In this document: positions 34,447 to 43,014 of the stretch, one piece after another
Layout: each line of letters begins with the position of its first letter
Position numbering within the stretch: the stretch's first letter is position 1
Assembly: GCA_028688995.1 (NCBI GenBank)
Contig: JAQTXB010000017.1
Span: 1-49,682, forward strand
Direction of reading: 5' to 3'
DNA: 49,682 nt
Origin: Aliarcobacter sp.
GTDB taxonomy: Bacteria; Campylobacterota; Campylobacteria; Campylobacterales; Arcobacteraceae
Position numbers and translations under genes: made by a program
Notes under the pieces: model-generated
Told to the model about the DNA's origin: nothing
Databases searched by the model: none
What the model saw: only the letters and a program-made list of their open reading frames with translations

Positions 34447-35904
34447 CTATTTTTTTAATTCAATAGCTGTTTTTAATAGATCATCAGAAGTTGTGATCGA
34501 TTTTGAATTTGCTTCAAATGCTTTTTGATATATAAGTAATGCAGTTAAACTATTACCCAAATTTGACATACTTTCTTCTACTGCACTTCCTACTAATTTA
34601 TTTAATTTACCTGCATAAACAGCATTACCTGATTCTTTAGATGCACTATATATATTTCCACCTTCTGGAACTAAACCTTGTTCATTTGCAAAAGTGGCTG
34701 TCTCTATTTTTCCAACAATAAATTTATTTTCTCCATCTTTTACATATATATTTCCATCTTCTATGACAACATTTCCTATACTATTAGATAAGTTTAAATT
34801 AGTTAAATTTAATTGTATTTTATCTACATTTAAATTTTTTTCTCCTGTTAGATCTATTTTACTATCAATCTGTAATAATTGAGCCCCTGCACGACCTAAA
34901 ACTAATTCTAATGCTGCCTTAGAACTATCAACAGCACCTCTTCCTGTACCCAATTGTGCATTAACAACATTTAAGGGAACAACTAAATTATTATTTATTT
35001 TTGCTAAATCAAGTTTAACTTCTTTTCCTGGAATTAACGAATTAATTGTTAATTTTCCTGAGCTATCAATAGAAGAAGTTAATCCTTGAATATTTGATAT
35101 TTTATCTGAAAACTTTTTTAACGTAGTTTGAATATCAGTATCAAATTGTTGTTTTACTACGTTACCATCAATTGTTATATTAATTACATCATTTTCATTT
35201 ATTAAATCACTTAAGTAGTTTGAATAATCTACAGTACTTACTTGAGAAGTTGATGGAGTAGCTGCTTCAGATGAATTTGATGAATATACACTAAGCTTGC
35301 TTTTATAATCAGCAATTAAAGCATCAATATCAGTAAGCTTAGCAGATTTAGTTTTATAATTGTTTCCACTTGTATCTGCAAGAACATCACTTTGAGCAGA
35401 TGTAGTATAATCTGTAGATCTTGCATTTACTGTTTCTAAAAAATTAATATTATTAATTGACTGAGAAACAATGCTTCGTGAGTAATTATCTGTAAATGCA
35501 CTATTTGGAGGAGTTGATACTGAACTTAATCCTAAAATATTCATATCAGATTGAGTTTTTAAAAATCCATCACTTGCCATTTTGAAATTACCAGATCTAG
35601 TATAATAATTTTGTGCCGTACCATCACTTTTAATATCTCTAACCATAAAATAACCCTTACCTTCAATAGCAACATCAAAAGTATAATTTGTAAATTTTAT
35701 TCCACCTTGTTCAGACATAGCTTTTGTTACACTTTGTACATTTGAGCCTTTTCCGTATCGATTTTGATACATCATGTCTTCAAATGATACAACATCTGAT
35801 TTATACCCTAGGGTACCAACATTTGTTGCATTATTAGATTCAACATTAATAGCTTTTTGAAAAGTATTCAATCCAGAAATTCCATTCCATAATGCACTTA
35901 TCAT
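34447..35904 (-). CDS. Second FlgE-type hook protein
   Basis: 485 residues, paralogous to the neighbouring FlgE. It starts ISALWNGISGLNTFQKAINVESNNATNVGTLGYKSDVVSF and ends GNSLTALLIYQKAFEANSKSITTSDDLLKTAIELKK, the same frame as FlgE. The region RSTDYTTSAQSD...KTKSAKLTDIDALIADYKS aligns with KATDYTTTAKSD...KTKSSKISDIEEAIKDYTS in FlgE, so a whole domain was duplicated, not just the ends. The hallmark motif is altered: SNNATNVGTLGYK instead of SNNIANVNTxGYK. It lies between flgD and flgE in the operon. It might form a minor hook section or a hook-rod adaptor; this is not known. Confidence 0.85.
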   Translation of the reverse strand: MISALWNGISGLNTFQKAINVESNNATNVGTLGYKSDVVSFEDMMYQNRYGKGSNVQSVTKAMSEQGGIKFTNYTFDVAIEGKGYFMVRDIKSDGTAQNYYTRSGNFKMASDGFLKTQSDMNILGLSSVSTPPNSAFTDNYSRSIVSQSINNINFLETVNARSTDYTTSAQSDVLADTSGNNYKTKSAKLTDIDALIADYKSKLSVYSSNSSEAATPSTSQVSTVDYSNYLSDLINENDVINITIDGNVVKQQFDTDIQTTLKKFSDKISNIQGLTSSIDSSGKLTINSLIPGKEVKLDLAKINNNLVVPLNVVNAQLGTGRGAVDSSKAALELVLGRAGAQLLQIDSKIDLTGEKNLNVDKIQLNLTNLNLSNSIGNVVIEDGNIYVKDGENKFIVGKIETATFANEQGLVPEGGNIYSASKESGNAVYAGKLNKLVGSAVEESMSNLGNSLTALLIYQKAFEANSKSITTSDDLLKTAIELKK

Positions 35905-35913
35905 TTTATATCC

Positions 35914-36597
35914 TTAAAATATTTTAGTAATATTTGAAAATGGTAAAGTTGTTAACTGATCAGAATAAACAGGAACTGTAACACCAGCTAAAGTATATTT
36001 ATGATTTGTGATTTTTTCATTATTTGCATCAAGAACAGTTAATTTTCCATCGCTAACTAAAGGTACTCCTGGTGCTGTTAAAACAATTTTATTTCCAGTT
36101 TTATTTCCTTTATCATCAAGTATTTCTCCTGCTGCATTATAATTAACTACTGTGCTTTTTGTTGCATCAGTTGAATCAGGAACAACAACTCTATCTTCTA
36201 AATATAGTATCTCTTGAGCTTTAACCTGAATTTCCCCATCAACATTTTCAACTGATCTAACTGTATAAGCCTTTGTAGTACCACTAGAACCAATATTACC
36301 ATCTTCAATATTTTTTCCAATTATTCCAGATGCATTAGATAATGATGATTGTGTAAATGCAGTTTGCATTGATTGCATTGCTTTAATCATCTCTTGATTA
36401 GTATTCATTTGAGACATTTGCATTTGAGTAGAAAGCATTTGTGCAGAATCCATTGGTTTTGTTGGATCTTGTAATTTTAACTCTTGTATCATTAATTTTA
36501 AAAAATCATCATTAGTTAACTTATCATTACTTATTGCTGTGGTATAACTATTTCCATCAATACCAACACTTGAATTAACTTCTATTGTACTAGCCAT
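35914..36597 (-). CDS. flgD: Hook cap / assembly protein FlgD
   Basis: 227 residues. The conserved N-terminal part reads LTNDDFLKLMIQELKLQDPTKPMDSAQMLSTQMQMSQMNTNQEMIKAMQSM, the export and rod-binding region of FlgD. The C-terminal part is a beta-rich domain (IVLTAPGVPLVSDGKLTVLD...) ending LPFSNITKIF. It caps the growing hook while FlgE subunits add, and its gene comes right before the two hook genes. The ATG follows an AGGAG site. Confidence 0.93.
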   Translation of the reverse strand: MASTIEVNSSVGIDGNSYTTAISNDKLTNDDFLKLMIQELKLQDPTKPMDSAQMLSTQMQMSQMNTNQEMIKAMQSMQTAFTQSSLSNASGIIGKNIEDGNIGSSGTTKAYTVRSVENVDGEIQVKAQEILYLEDRVVVPDSTDATKSTVVNYNAAGEILDDKGNKTGNKIVLTAPGVPLVSDGKLTVLDANNEKITNHKYTLAGVTVPVYSDQLTTLPFSNITKIF

Positions 36598-36606
36598 TTT
36601 AATCTC

Positions 36607-36894
36607 CTAAATCATATGTTCTTCGAAGAAATATCGAACTACATTATCTGAATCCATTGAATCTTGAACTCTAACTGCTAACTTATCATCAATTACAATA
36701 ATATCACCTGTTCCAATAATTCTTGTATTTACATAAATTTCACCACCTGTTCCAGCGGCCTTATGTAAAGAAATTATATCACCATCACTTAACTTAAGAA
36801 ATTCAGAAACTGATATATTTGTACTACCTAACATAACATCTACAACAATCTCTGTATCTACTAATAAGTCGTAATCTCTTTCACTAATTTCCAT
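36607..36894 (-). CDS. fliN: Flagellar motor switch protein FliN
   Basis: 95 residues, essentially one SpoA domain: LLVDTEIVVDVMLGSTNISVSEFLKLSDGDIISLHKAAGTGGEIYVNTRIIGTGDIIVIDDKLAVRVQD. FliN forms the base of the C-ring and docks FliH-FliI. Here it is just downstream of fliH. It is the short form that coexists with the longer FliY (28583-29461). A promoter with an overlapping palindrome precedes it. Confidence 0.93.
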   Translation of the reverse strand: MEISERDYDLLVDTEIVVDVMLGSTNISVSEFLKLSDGDIISLHKAAGTGGEIYVNTRIIGTGDIIVIDDKLAVRVQDSMDSDNVVRYFFEEHMI

Positions 36895-36922
36895 TTGAAT
36901 ACTTTATTTAATATTTTACTAA

Positions 36923-36945
36923 ATTATATCATAAAGTTATGATAT
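36923..36945 (-). promoter_or_regulatory. Promoter with overlapping palindrome before fliN
   Basis: On the minus strand an extended -10 box TGATATAAT covers 36931 down to 36923, about 30 bases before the fliN start. A near-perfect palindrome, ATATCATAA-AG-TTATGATAT on the plus strand (36926-36945), overlaps this -10 and the spacer, the position of a classical operator. It lies in the 71-base gap between fliH and fliN. Confidence 0.55.
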
Positions 36946-36965
36946 TTAATAAATAATTTATTTTA

Positions 36966-37625
36966 CTAAATAATCAAATCTAGTGAATCTAACATTGAAG
37001 AAACTTTTGATTCAATATTTCCGTCAAAATTTCCAAGATCACTTGCAATTACAACACCACCAGCTGTTACATTTGCATCACTTTTTAATTCAATGAAAGT
37101 TTCTAAATTTAATTGATCTTTTAAAATTTCATAATCTTTTGGATTTAAATGTATTTGTACTTTTGATGCTGTTTTTATTTTATCTAAAAGATGAGTTATA
37201 GTCTGTTTTGCAATTTTTGAAGAATTTTCACCAACTTCAATGCTTATTATTTTTTGTGCAATTGAGATAGATGTTTTTAATAGCTTAGTTTCCATTTGAA
37301 AAGTTGCTTGTTCAAAGAATGCTGCATAATGTTTCAAATCTCTAATTGCTTGAATAACTTGTGCATCTACATCTTTACCTTTTATTCCATCATTCTCTAT
37401 ATTTGCTACTTTTTCTGATATTTCATTTAATTTTAAACTCAAATTTCTAACTTCAACTAGAACAGGATCTACCCTGCCGTTTATCTCTCTGTCATCTAAA
37501 ATTGAATTAGAATTAGTAACAACATTATTTTCAACTGAAGAATTAATGAAAGTACCTAATTCATACTTTTGAACTTCTTCATTCTTACTTAATATTTTTG
37601 CACTTGAATATACATTATCAGCCAT
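36966..37625 (-). CDS. fliH: Export ATPase regulator FliH
   Basis: 219 residues. The first 60 are polar; then a helical stalk (VRNLSLKLNEISEKVANIE, VIQAIRDLKHYAAFFEQATFQMETKLLKTSISIAQKIISIE) and the C-terminal FliI-binding/V-ATPase-E-like domain (HLLDKIKTASKVQIHLNPKDYEILKDQ...TAGGVVIASDLGNFDGNIESKVSSMLDSL). FliH links FliI to FliN in the C-ring. It overlaps the stop of fliG by one base. Confidence 0.92.
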   Translation of the reverse strand: MADNVYSSAKILSKNEEVQKYELGTFINSSVENNVVTNSNSILDDREINGRVDPVLVEVRNLSLKLNEISEKVANIENDGIKGKDVDAQVIQAIRDLKHYAAFFEQATFQMETKLLKTSISIAQKIISIEVGENSSKIAKQTITHLLDKIKTASKVQIHLNPKDYEILKDQLNLETFIELKSDANVTAGGVVIASDLGNFDGNIESKVSSMLDSLDLII

Positions 37626-38635
37626 TAACTATTCTCTCTATCAATAATTCCATCTTCTATCATTTTTTGCGCGACATCTAACATTTTTCTTTGTGCAGCT
37701 TCGATATCTTTAATTTTAACTTTATTTGACATTTCAAACTCTTCTTTAAATCTATCTCTTGCTCTTTGAGACATAGATGATGTAACTTTTTCCATCTCTT
37801 CTTCAGTTGCATTTTTCATAGCAATTACTACATCTCCTGTATCAACACCTTGCAATATTTTCATTATATATTCACTATCTAAGTTTAATAAATCTTCAAA
37901 TACAAACATATTTTCTTTTATTTTAGTTGCCAATGAAGTATCAATACCATTGATATTTTTTAAAATATCTTGTGCTTTTGGTCCTAATTTATTTAACATA
38001 TCCGCAACAACTTTTACTCCACCAACATCAACAATTGATGACAATAAAGATTCTAATTTTTTCTCTAATACAAGAGAAATTGTTCTTACAACATCAGGAG
38101 ATACATCTTTTATTGTTGCAATTTGAATCGTTACTTTTACCCTTATTTCTTCATCTAATTGCATTAATACTTCTGATGATTTATTTGGGTCCATATGTGA
38201 CAATATTACAGCTATTGTATGAGGAGATTCATCTTTAATAAAATCACTTAATTGTTTTGGATTTATACCATCTAAATATGAAAAAGCTTGTGATGCTAAT
38301 TTCATTCTTGACAATTTTGCTAATACTTCATCAGCTTCATTTTTTCCAAGAGATTTATATAAAATCTCCCTTGCAAAATCATATCCACCTGAACTAATAA
38401 AACTTTTTGATCTAGTATATAAATGAAATTCTTCTAATATTGCTAAAGAGACATCTTTATTTATTGATGTTATTTGTGTAATAGCAGTTGATATTGTTTC
38501 TACTGTATCTTTAGGTAAATGTTGAAAAATTTTAACTGTAGATTCTTCCCCTATTAAAACAAAGAATCTAGCAACTTTTTCCAACATAGACATTCCTTTT
38601 AGAACATCATTTTCTTTTATACCCATTTCAGCCAT
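37625..38635 (-). CDS. fliG: Motor switch protein FliG
   Basis: 336 residues. Middle-domain motif DESPHTIAVILSHMDPNKSSEVL (the EHPQ-type motif) and MFVFEDLLNLD in the C-terminal domain are family marks; charged residues of the torque helix follow (TEEEMEKVTSSMSQRARDRFKEEFEM). FliG sits on FliF, contacts MotA and sets direction of rotation. The gene follows fliF by 14 bases. A second in-frame ATG three codons in is a possible alternative start. Confidence 0.97.
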   Translation of the reverse strand: MAEMGIKENDVLKGMSMLEKVARFFVLIGEESTVKIFQHLPKDTVETISTAITQITSINKDVSLAILEEFHLYTRSKSFISSGGYDFAREILYKSLGKNEADEVLAKLSRMKLASQAFSYLDGINPKQLSDFIKDESPHTIAVILSHMDPNKSSEVLMQLDEEIRVKVTIQIATIKDVSPDVVRTISLVLEKKLESLLSSIVDVGGVKVVADMLNKLGPKAQDILKNINGIDTSLATKIKENMFVFEDLLNLDSEYIMKILQGVDTGDVVIAMKNATEEEMEKVTSSMSQRARDRFKEEFEMSNKVKIKDIEAAQRKMLDVAQKMIEDGIIDRENS

Positions 38636-38649
38636 AATTTAACACCTTT

Positions 38650-40371
38650 TTATTTAAAAGTAGTACTACCTTCATTTAATAATAATTCAATCATTCTAGC
38701 AATTTCTGGAGCATTATTGTTTATTTCTTTATCTAATTCTTCAATAAATACCTCATATCTCGCAGCTGACTCTTCATCTAAACCGTCAATATTATTTAAA
38801 ATTTGACTTTTTACTTTTGATTTCAATCGTCCTTGTGCAGTACTTGCATCAAATTCATTTTCATAATCAGTTAATAACATATCCTTAACCAAATTTTCAT
38901 CATTACCCTCAGCATTTTTTCTAGTTCCATCAGCCAAAATAACAACTTCATTATTAACAATGAATTTTTTGTAAAAAATAAATAGTAAAACTGCTGCAAT
39001 TATATATTGAATATATTCACTAAAATCTCTTAAAATTGATTTTACCATTGCTAGTGTATCTGTAGATTCATCACCAACAATAACAGCATTACCATTTGCA
39101 TCAACAGTTTGAGTAACTTGTTCTATAGGTTTAACCCCTATAAATTTAAAGTCTTTAACTGTAATTTTATCTCCTCTTGCTTTATCATATCCAATTGTAT
39201 CTTGAACTACTGATTCTAATGATGCAATAAATTCATCTTTATTTTGAACATCTTTTAAAACAGATGAGTCAAAAGTTACAGCAGCTGTAATACGTTTAAT
39301 ATTAGTATAATTATTATCTTTTTGAGTAACAACTTTTTTAGAAATTTCGTAATTTGTAACAGTATTTGTTCCTTCATTTTTTGAAGCAATATTATTTCCA
39401 CCATTACCATTAGTTGGCGCTTGAATATTATTATCTACTCCAGCAACACCATTTGTATTAGGTGGCATTCCTTGAGAGTTAGAACTGTTTTCTATTACTT
39501 GTTGAGATCTAATACTTCCCTCAGGATTATAAATCTCTTCTTCTATATCTTTTTTCACAAAGTCCAAAGAAACAGTTACTTTTGCAACAACTCTTCCAAC
39601 TCCTACAAAAGGTTCTAATAATGCAACTACTTTTTTTGAATATTCTTCTTCTAATCCCTCTTTATATTTATTTTGAGTTGTTGATTTTTGATTGTTTATA
39701 TCATCAGGAGTTTGTTGAAGTAAACTCCCATCTTGATCTATAAGTTGAATATTCTCATGTTTTAAATCAGGAACAGCAGAAGCTATAAAATTTTTAATTC
39801 CATCTATTTGTTTTTGTGTTAAAAAAACACCTGGTTTTAATGAAAGAACTGCTGATGCAGTTGTATCACTTTTCTTTTCAGTAAAAATTGTTTCTTTTGG
39901 AATAGCAATTTTTACACTTGCTCTTAAAACACCAGTTAATGACTCTAAAGATCTTGATAATTCACCTTCTAATGCTCTAAGATATTTAACTTTATTTTCA
40001 AAATTTGTAGTACCTAAAGACGATTTTTCAAATATTTCCCAGCCAACATGTTGGCTTGTTGCTGCTTCACTTGTAACTAACTTGATTTTTGCAATATTAA
40101 TAAATTCTTTTGATGTTTTTAATGTTAAACTATTTCCAGATCCACTTACTGCAAATAAAATTCCAGAAGCTTCAAGTTCATCACTTGCTAACATAACTTG
40201 TGATTTTGTTAAATTTGAAGCGATTGTATAGTTTAATTTTTTATCTTCTGCTTTAATACTTGAATAAACTAATAAACCAACTAATAATATAAATAATAAA
40301 GAGAAACCTCCGATTATAACCGCTCTTTGAGCCGTATTTAAATTATTAATAAACTTTAAAAATTGATCCAT
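38650..40371 (-). CDS. fliF: MS ring protein FliF
   Basis: 573 residues. Membrane segments near residues 18-40 (AVIIGGFSLLFILLVGLLVYSS) and about 450-470 (IQYIIAAVLLFIFYKKFIV) frame the periplasmic ring-building motifs: the YscJ-like domain (VTSEAATSQHVGWEIFEKSSLGTTNFENKVKYLRALEGELSRSLESLTGVLRASVKIAIPK) and a second domain (KVVALLEPFVGVGRVVAKVTVSLDF). The C-terminal tail (ARMIELLLNEGSTTFK) is the FliG-binding end. FliF is the base on which the rest of the structure is built; flgB lies 16 bases upstream. Confidence 0.97.
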   Translation of the reverse strand: MDQFLKFINNLNTAQRAVIIGGFSLLFILLVGLLVYSSIKAEDKKLNYTIASNLTKSQVMLASDELEASGILFAVSGSGNSLTLKTSKEFINIAKIKLVTSEAATSQHVGWEIFEKSSLGTTNFENKVKYLRALEGELSRSLESLTGVLRASVKIAIPKETIFTEKKSDTTASAVLSLKPGVFLTQKQIDGIKNFIASAVPDLKHENIQLIDQDGSLLQQTPDDINNQKSTTQNKYKEGLEEEYSKKVVALLEPFVGVGRVVAKVTVSLDFVKKDIEEEIYNPEGSIRSQQVIENSSNSQGMPPNTNGVAGVDNNIQAPTNGNGGNNIASKNEGTNTVTNYEISKKVVTQKDNNYTNIKRITAAVTFDSSVLKDVQNKDEFIASLESVVQDTIGYDKARGDKITVKDFKFIGVKPIEQVTQTVDANGNAVIVGDESTDTLAMVKSILRDFSEYIQYIIAAVLLFIFYKKFIVNNEVVILADGTRKNAEGNDENLVKDMLLTDYENEFDASTAQGRLKSKVKSQILNNIDGLDEESAARYEVFIEELDKEINNNAPEIARMIELLLNEGSTTFK

Positions 40372-40387
40372 AGATTATTTATCCTAA

Positions 40388-40789
40388 TTAATTTTTAGCA
40401 GAAGATTCAATAACAGATCTAAATAATTTAGAATCTCTTCTTATTGATGATTGAATTGCATCGTATAATACTTTGTTTTTAGACATTTCACTCATTTGGC
40501 TATCTAAATTAACATTATTCCCATCATTTTGTTCTTGTAAACCTTGTACTTCTAATAATTTAGGATTAACACTAGACAAATTATTATCGATTGTAGATAT
40601 ATGTTTTGAATTTGTTTGTTTCATTTTTAACATATTAGTTTGAGAGTTTAACTCGTCTTCAAAAACTAACTCTTTAGTTTTGTAATTCGGTGTATTAATA
40701 TTAGCAATATTACTTGAAATAACTTTTTGTTTTTCAGCTCTGAAATTTAACTGTTCATAAAGTTTATTTGAGATACTACTTGCTTCCAT
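40388..40789 (-). CDS. flgB: Proximal rod protein FlgB
   Basis: 133 residues. LNFRAEKQKVISSNIANINTPNYKTKELVFEDEL is the rod motif, and NVNLDSQMSEMSKNKVLYDAIQSSIRRDSKLFRSVIE the matching C-terminal helix with the VNLDxEM-type signature of FlgB. It shares bases with the end of the FlgF-like gene. Confidence 0.95.
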   Translation of the reverse strand: MEASSISNKLYEQLNFRAEKQKVISSNIANINTPNYKTKELVFEDELNSQTNMLKMKQTNSKHISTIDNNLSSVNPKLLEVQGLQEQNDGNNVNLDSQMSEMSKNKVLYDAIQSSIRRDSKLFRSVIESSAKN

Positions 40790-41508
40790 TATTTAGTATT
40801 ACTTCCTATTTTTTCTATTAATGAACTATTTAAATCATCTATTGTTTTTACAGCTTTTTGAGCTTGTTCAAATCTTCTATTTGCATCTATTAACTCAACC
40901 ATTGCACTAACAGAATTTACATTTGATTTTTCAATTGCCCCTGTAACTATTAAACTTTCATTATCTTCAAAGGCTTGAACATTTGCACCATTTTTTGCTG
41001 AATATGTATTATCACCAATTTTTTCCAAGTCATCATATGATATTTTAACAACACCAACTTGAGATGCAGTATTTTCATCAATAACAATTGGTTCATTGTT
41101 TGCATTTAAAACATTATTTCCATTTCCATCAACTAAAAAATTGTCTAAATTTTTAAATGCTCCATCTCTTGTATATACAATATCACCATTGCTATTTTGT
41201 ATTTTGAAAAAAGTATCAGGATTATTTAGCGCAAAATCTAAAGAATTACCAGTCATTGCAATAGGACCCATTTCTGTATTAATAAATTTTGAATCAATTT
41301 TTGGTATATTATTTGTTACCGTATTTATTTTTGTTGGTGCGATATTTTCTTGTTGTGCTCTTTGTAAATAATAATTAAAAGTAGTTTCTGAAGTTCCTTC
41401 TTGCTTAAAACCATTTGTATTTATATTTGCTAAATTATTACTAATTTGATCCAATCTATTAATTTGATTAATCATTGATGCAGCAAGTGGATAAGTACCT
41501 TGATTCAT
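40789..41508 (-). CDS. flgF: Flagellar rod protein of the FlgF/FlgG family
   Basis: 239 residues. ASMINQINRLDQISNNLANINTNGFKQEGTSE has the rod motif, then MGPIAMTGNSLDFALNNPDTFFKIQNSNGDIVYTRDGAFKNLDNFLVDGNGNNVL is the shared FlgF/FlgG beta domain, and the chain ends SNVNSVSAMVELIDANRRFEQAQKAVKTIDDLNSSLIEKIG. Since a clear FlgG is encoded divergently (43015-43803) and this one is more divergent and shorter, FlgF (proximal rod) is the better reading. It is followed directly by flgB. Confidence 0.85.
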   Translation of the reverse strand: MNQGTYPLAASMINQINRLDQISNNLANINTNGFKQEGTSETTFNYYLQRAQQENIAPTKINTVTNNIPKIDSKFINTEMGPIAMTGNSLDFALNNPDTFFKIQNSNGDIVYTRDGAFKNLDNFLVDGNGNNVLNANNEPIVIDENTASQVGVVKISYDDLEKIGDNTYSAKNGANVQAFEDNESLIVTGAIEKSNVNSVSAMVELIDANRRFEQAQKAVKTIDDLNSSLIEKIGSNTK

Positions 41509-41525
41509 TAACTACTCCTTATTAT

Positions 41526-42470
41526 TTATTTGTCATGAGAAAATTCAGCAATTAACTTATCTAAATCATCACCAATTAAGTCATCTGTATTATCACCATG
41601 AATATGTTTTGCAATTGCAACTTCTTTTGTTGCACCATCATCTTCAAAGAGGTTATTTAAATATAAAGACAATTTTCTAATAACAGACATTACTCTCTCT
41701 ATTTTTTGTCTATTAATATCATTAAATTGCATTAACTCCATAGCTTGAAATATTTCAGAGTCTTCTGAGTTAATCAAATTTTTTATATTTTTTAATGATT
41801 CTGATACTCTATTTGTATTAGATAAATGTTCATTAAATACTTTTATATTAGGGAATTTACTATTTAATGATGATAGTAAACTAGCTTGTGCACTAAAATA
41901 TAATTCAAAATCTTTTATATAATTTCTTAGTTCATTATTATTATCAAGAGTCAAACTTAAAACATCAAATATTTGTGAAACTTTCTCTTCTGAATCATTT
42001 GCAACTTGACTTAATTGATTAACAACTTTTGTATCTTTTTCAGCAGGGAAAGGGAAAATCCCCTCTTTTATCTTTGAATTAGTCCAATCATTTACTATCT
42101 CGTCTTCGCTTCTGTCTGCTTTCTTTTCTGATTTTGTTTCAATTGCAGGCGCAATTACTTCTTCATGTTCATCAATTATTTCAGCTTTAATGTCATGTGA
42201 AGTTGTATTTTCGCTAGCATTCTCAATTTCACTTAGCAGTTTTTCAATATCTGAACTACTAACACTTGTTGCACTTGGTTTAAATTCAATTTCACTTTCT
42301 TCATTTTTCTCATTATCGAATTTAATATCTTCTTTTAAACCCTCCGTTTGAGACAATAATTCCTCAATTTCTTGAGTATTAACAGCTACTGTTTCATCCT
42401 CGGCCTCAACATCATCTTCAATATCAAGACCATTCATTAAAGCTTCAATCTCTTCTTGGCTCATACTCAT
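41526..42470 (-). CDS. cheZ: CheZ-type CheY-P phosphatase with repeated FliM-like docking motifs
   Basis: 314 residues, 14 bases after cheY. The C-terminal half is a helical CheZ-like domain: residues 249-260 read FNDINRQKIERV and align with the CheZ segment FQDLTGQVIKRV, keeping the catalytic Asp (251) and Gln (255) at the same spacing. The N-terminus MSMSQEEIEALMNGLD (motif residues 4-14) closely resembles the CheY-P-binding start of FliM; weaker repeats are TQEIEELLSQ (32-41) and SSDIEKLLSE (72-81). The end DDLDKLIAEF resembles the C-terminal CheY-binding helix of CheZ. Acidic linkers separate the parts. Likely role: docking and dephosphorylating CheY-P. AAGG lies seven bases before the first ATG. 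Confidence 0.8.
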   Translation of the reverse strand: MSMSQEEIEALMNGLDIEDDVEAEDETVAVNTQEIEELLSQTEGLKEDIKFDNEKNEESEIEFKPSATSVSSSDIEKLLSEIENASENTTSHDIKAEIIDEHEEVIAPAIETKSEKKADRSEDEIVNDWTNSKIKEGIFPFPAEKDTKVVNQLSQVANDSEEKVSQIFDVLSLTLDNNNELRNYIKDFELYFSAQASLLSSLNSKFPNIKVFNEHLSNTNRVSESLKNIKNLINSEDSEIFQAMELMQFNDINRQKIERVMSVIRKLSLYLNNLFEDDGATKEVAIAKHIHGDNTDDLIGDDLDKLIAEFSHDK

Positions 42471-42484
42471 GATAATACCTTAAA

Positions 42485-42856
42485 TTATTTTTTTAATACT
42501 CCGTCAAGTTTCTCTTTTAAAACTTCAGCATTGAATGGTTTTACTATATAATTATTTACACCTGCTTTTAAGGCTGTAATAACTTCACCTTTTCCACCTT
42601 CAGTAGTAATCATAATTATAGGTGTTTTTTGATGTACGCCTTCACCTCTGATTTTTTTAACCAATTCTAAGCCATTCATATTAGGCATATTCCAATCTGT
42701 TAATATAACATCATAACGACTTTCACCAAGTAATTTCCATGCCTTAACACCATCTTCGGCTTCATCGAAACTATCTTTAGTAAATCCTAATTGCATAACT
42801 ACATTTCCAATGATTCTTCTCATTGTAGAGCTATCATCAACTATTAGAATTCTCAT
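42485..42856 (-). CDS. cheY: Chemotaxis response regulator CheY
   Basis: 123 residues, a single receiver domain. Asp7 and Asp8, phosphate acceptor Asp54 (ILTDWNMPNMNG), Thr84/85 (MITTEGGK) and Lys106 (IVKPF) are all in place. CheY-P binds the motor switch to change rotation. It is the first gene of the long minus-strand flagellar unit, with its own TATAAT. Confidence 0.96.
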   Translation of the reverse strand: MRILIVDDSSTMRRIIGNVVMQLGFTKDSFDEAEDGVKAWKLLGESRYDVILTDWNMPNMNGLELVKKIRGEGVHQKTPIIMITTEGGKGEVITALKAGVNNYIVKPFNAEVLKEKLDGVLKK

Positions 42857-42896
42857 TAAGTATCCCTTTATTTATAAATATATTCAATTTATATGC

Positions 42897-42902
42897 ATTA
42901 TA
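42897..42902 (-). promoter_or_regulatory. Promoter -10 box of cheY and the long flagellar unit
   Basis: TATAAT on the minus strand, 41 bases before the cheY ATG, in an A/T-rich divergent region of 158 bases shared with flgG. No sigma-54 GG-N10-GC or sigma-28 type box is evident. Confidence 0.5.
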
Positions 42903-42980
42903 TATAATTTGTTTTAAATTTACACTTAATGTATCAAAAAATAATCTCTTAAATTTATCTAAATTTAATTAATCTTAAAA

Positions 42981-42986
42981 TATAAT
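42981..42986 (+). promoter_or_regulatory. Promoter -10 box of flgG
   Basis: TATAAT on the plus strand, 28 bases before the GTG start of flgG, followed by the ribosome site AAAGGAT at 43003-43009. Confidence 0.5.
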
Positions 42987-43014
42987 AAATATATGCAACT
43001 TTAAAGGATATACC

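Noticed and set aside
34447..35904. The shorter flgE homologue as a broken pseudogene of flgE
   Set aside because: It is a full open frame with intact N- and C-terminal hook helices, good spacing to flgD and no frameshift or internal stop.
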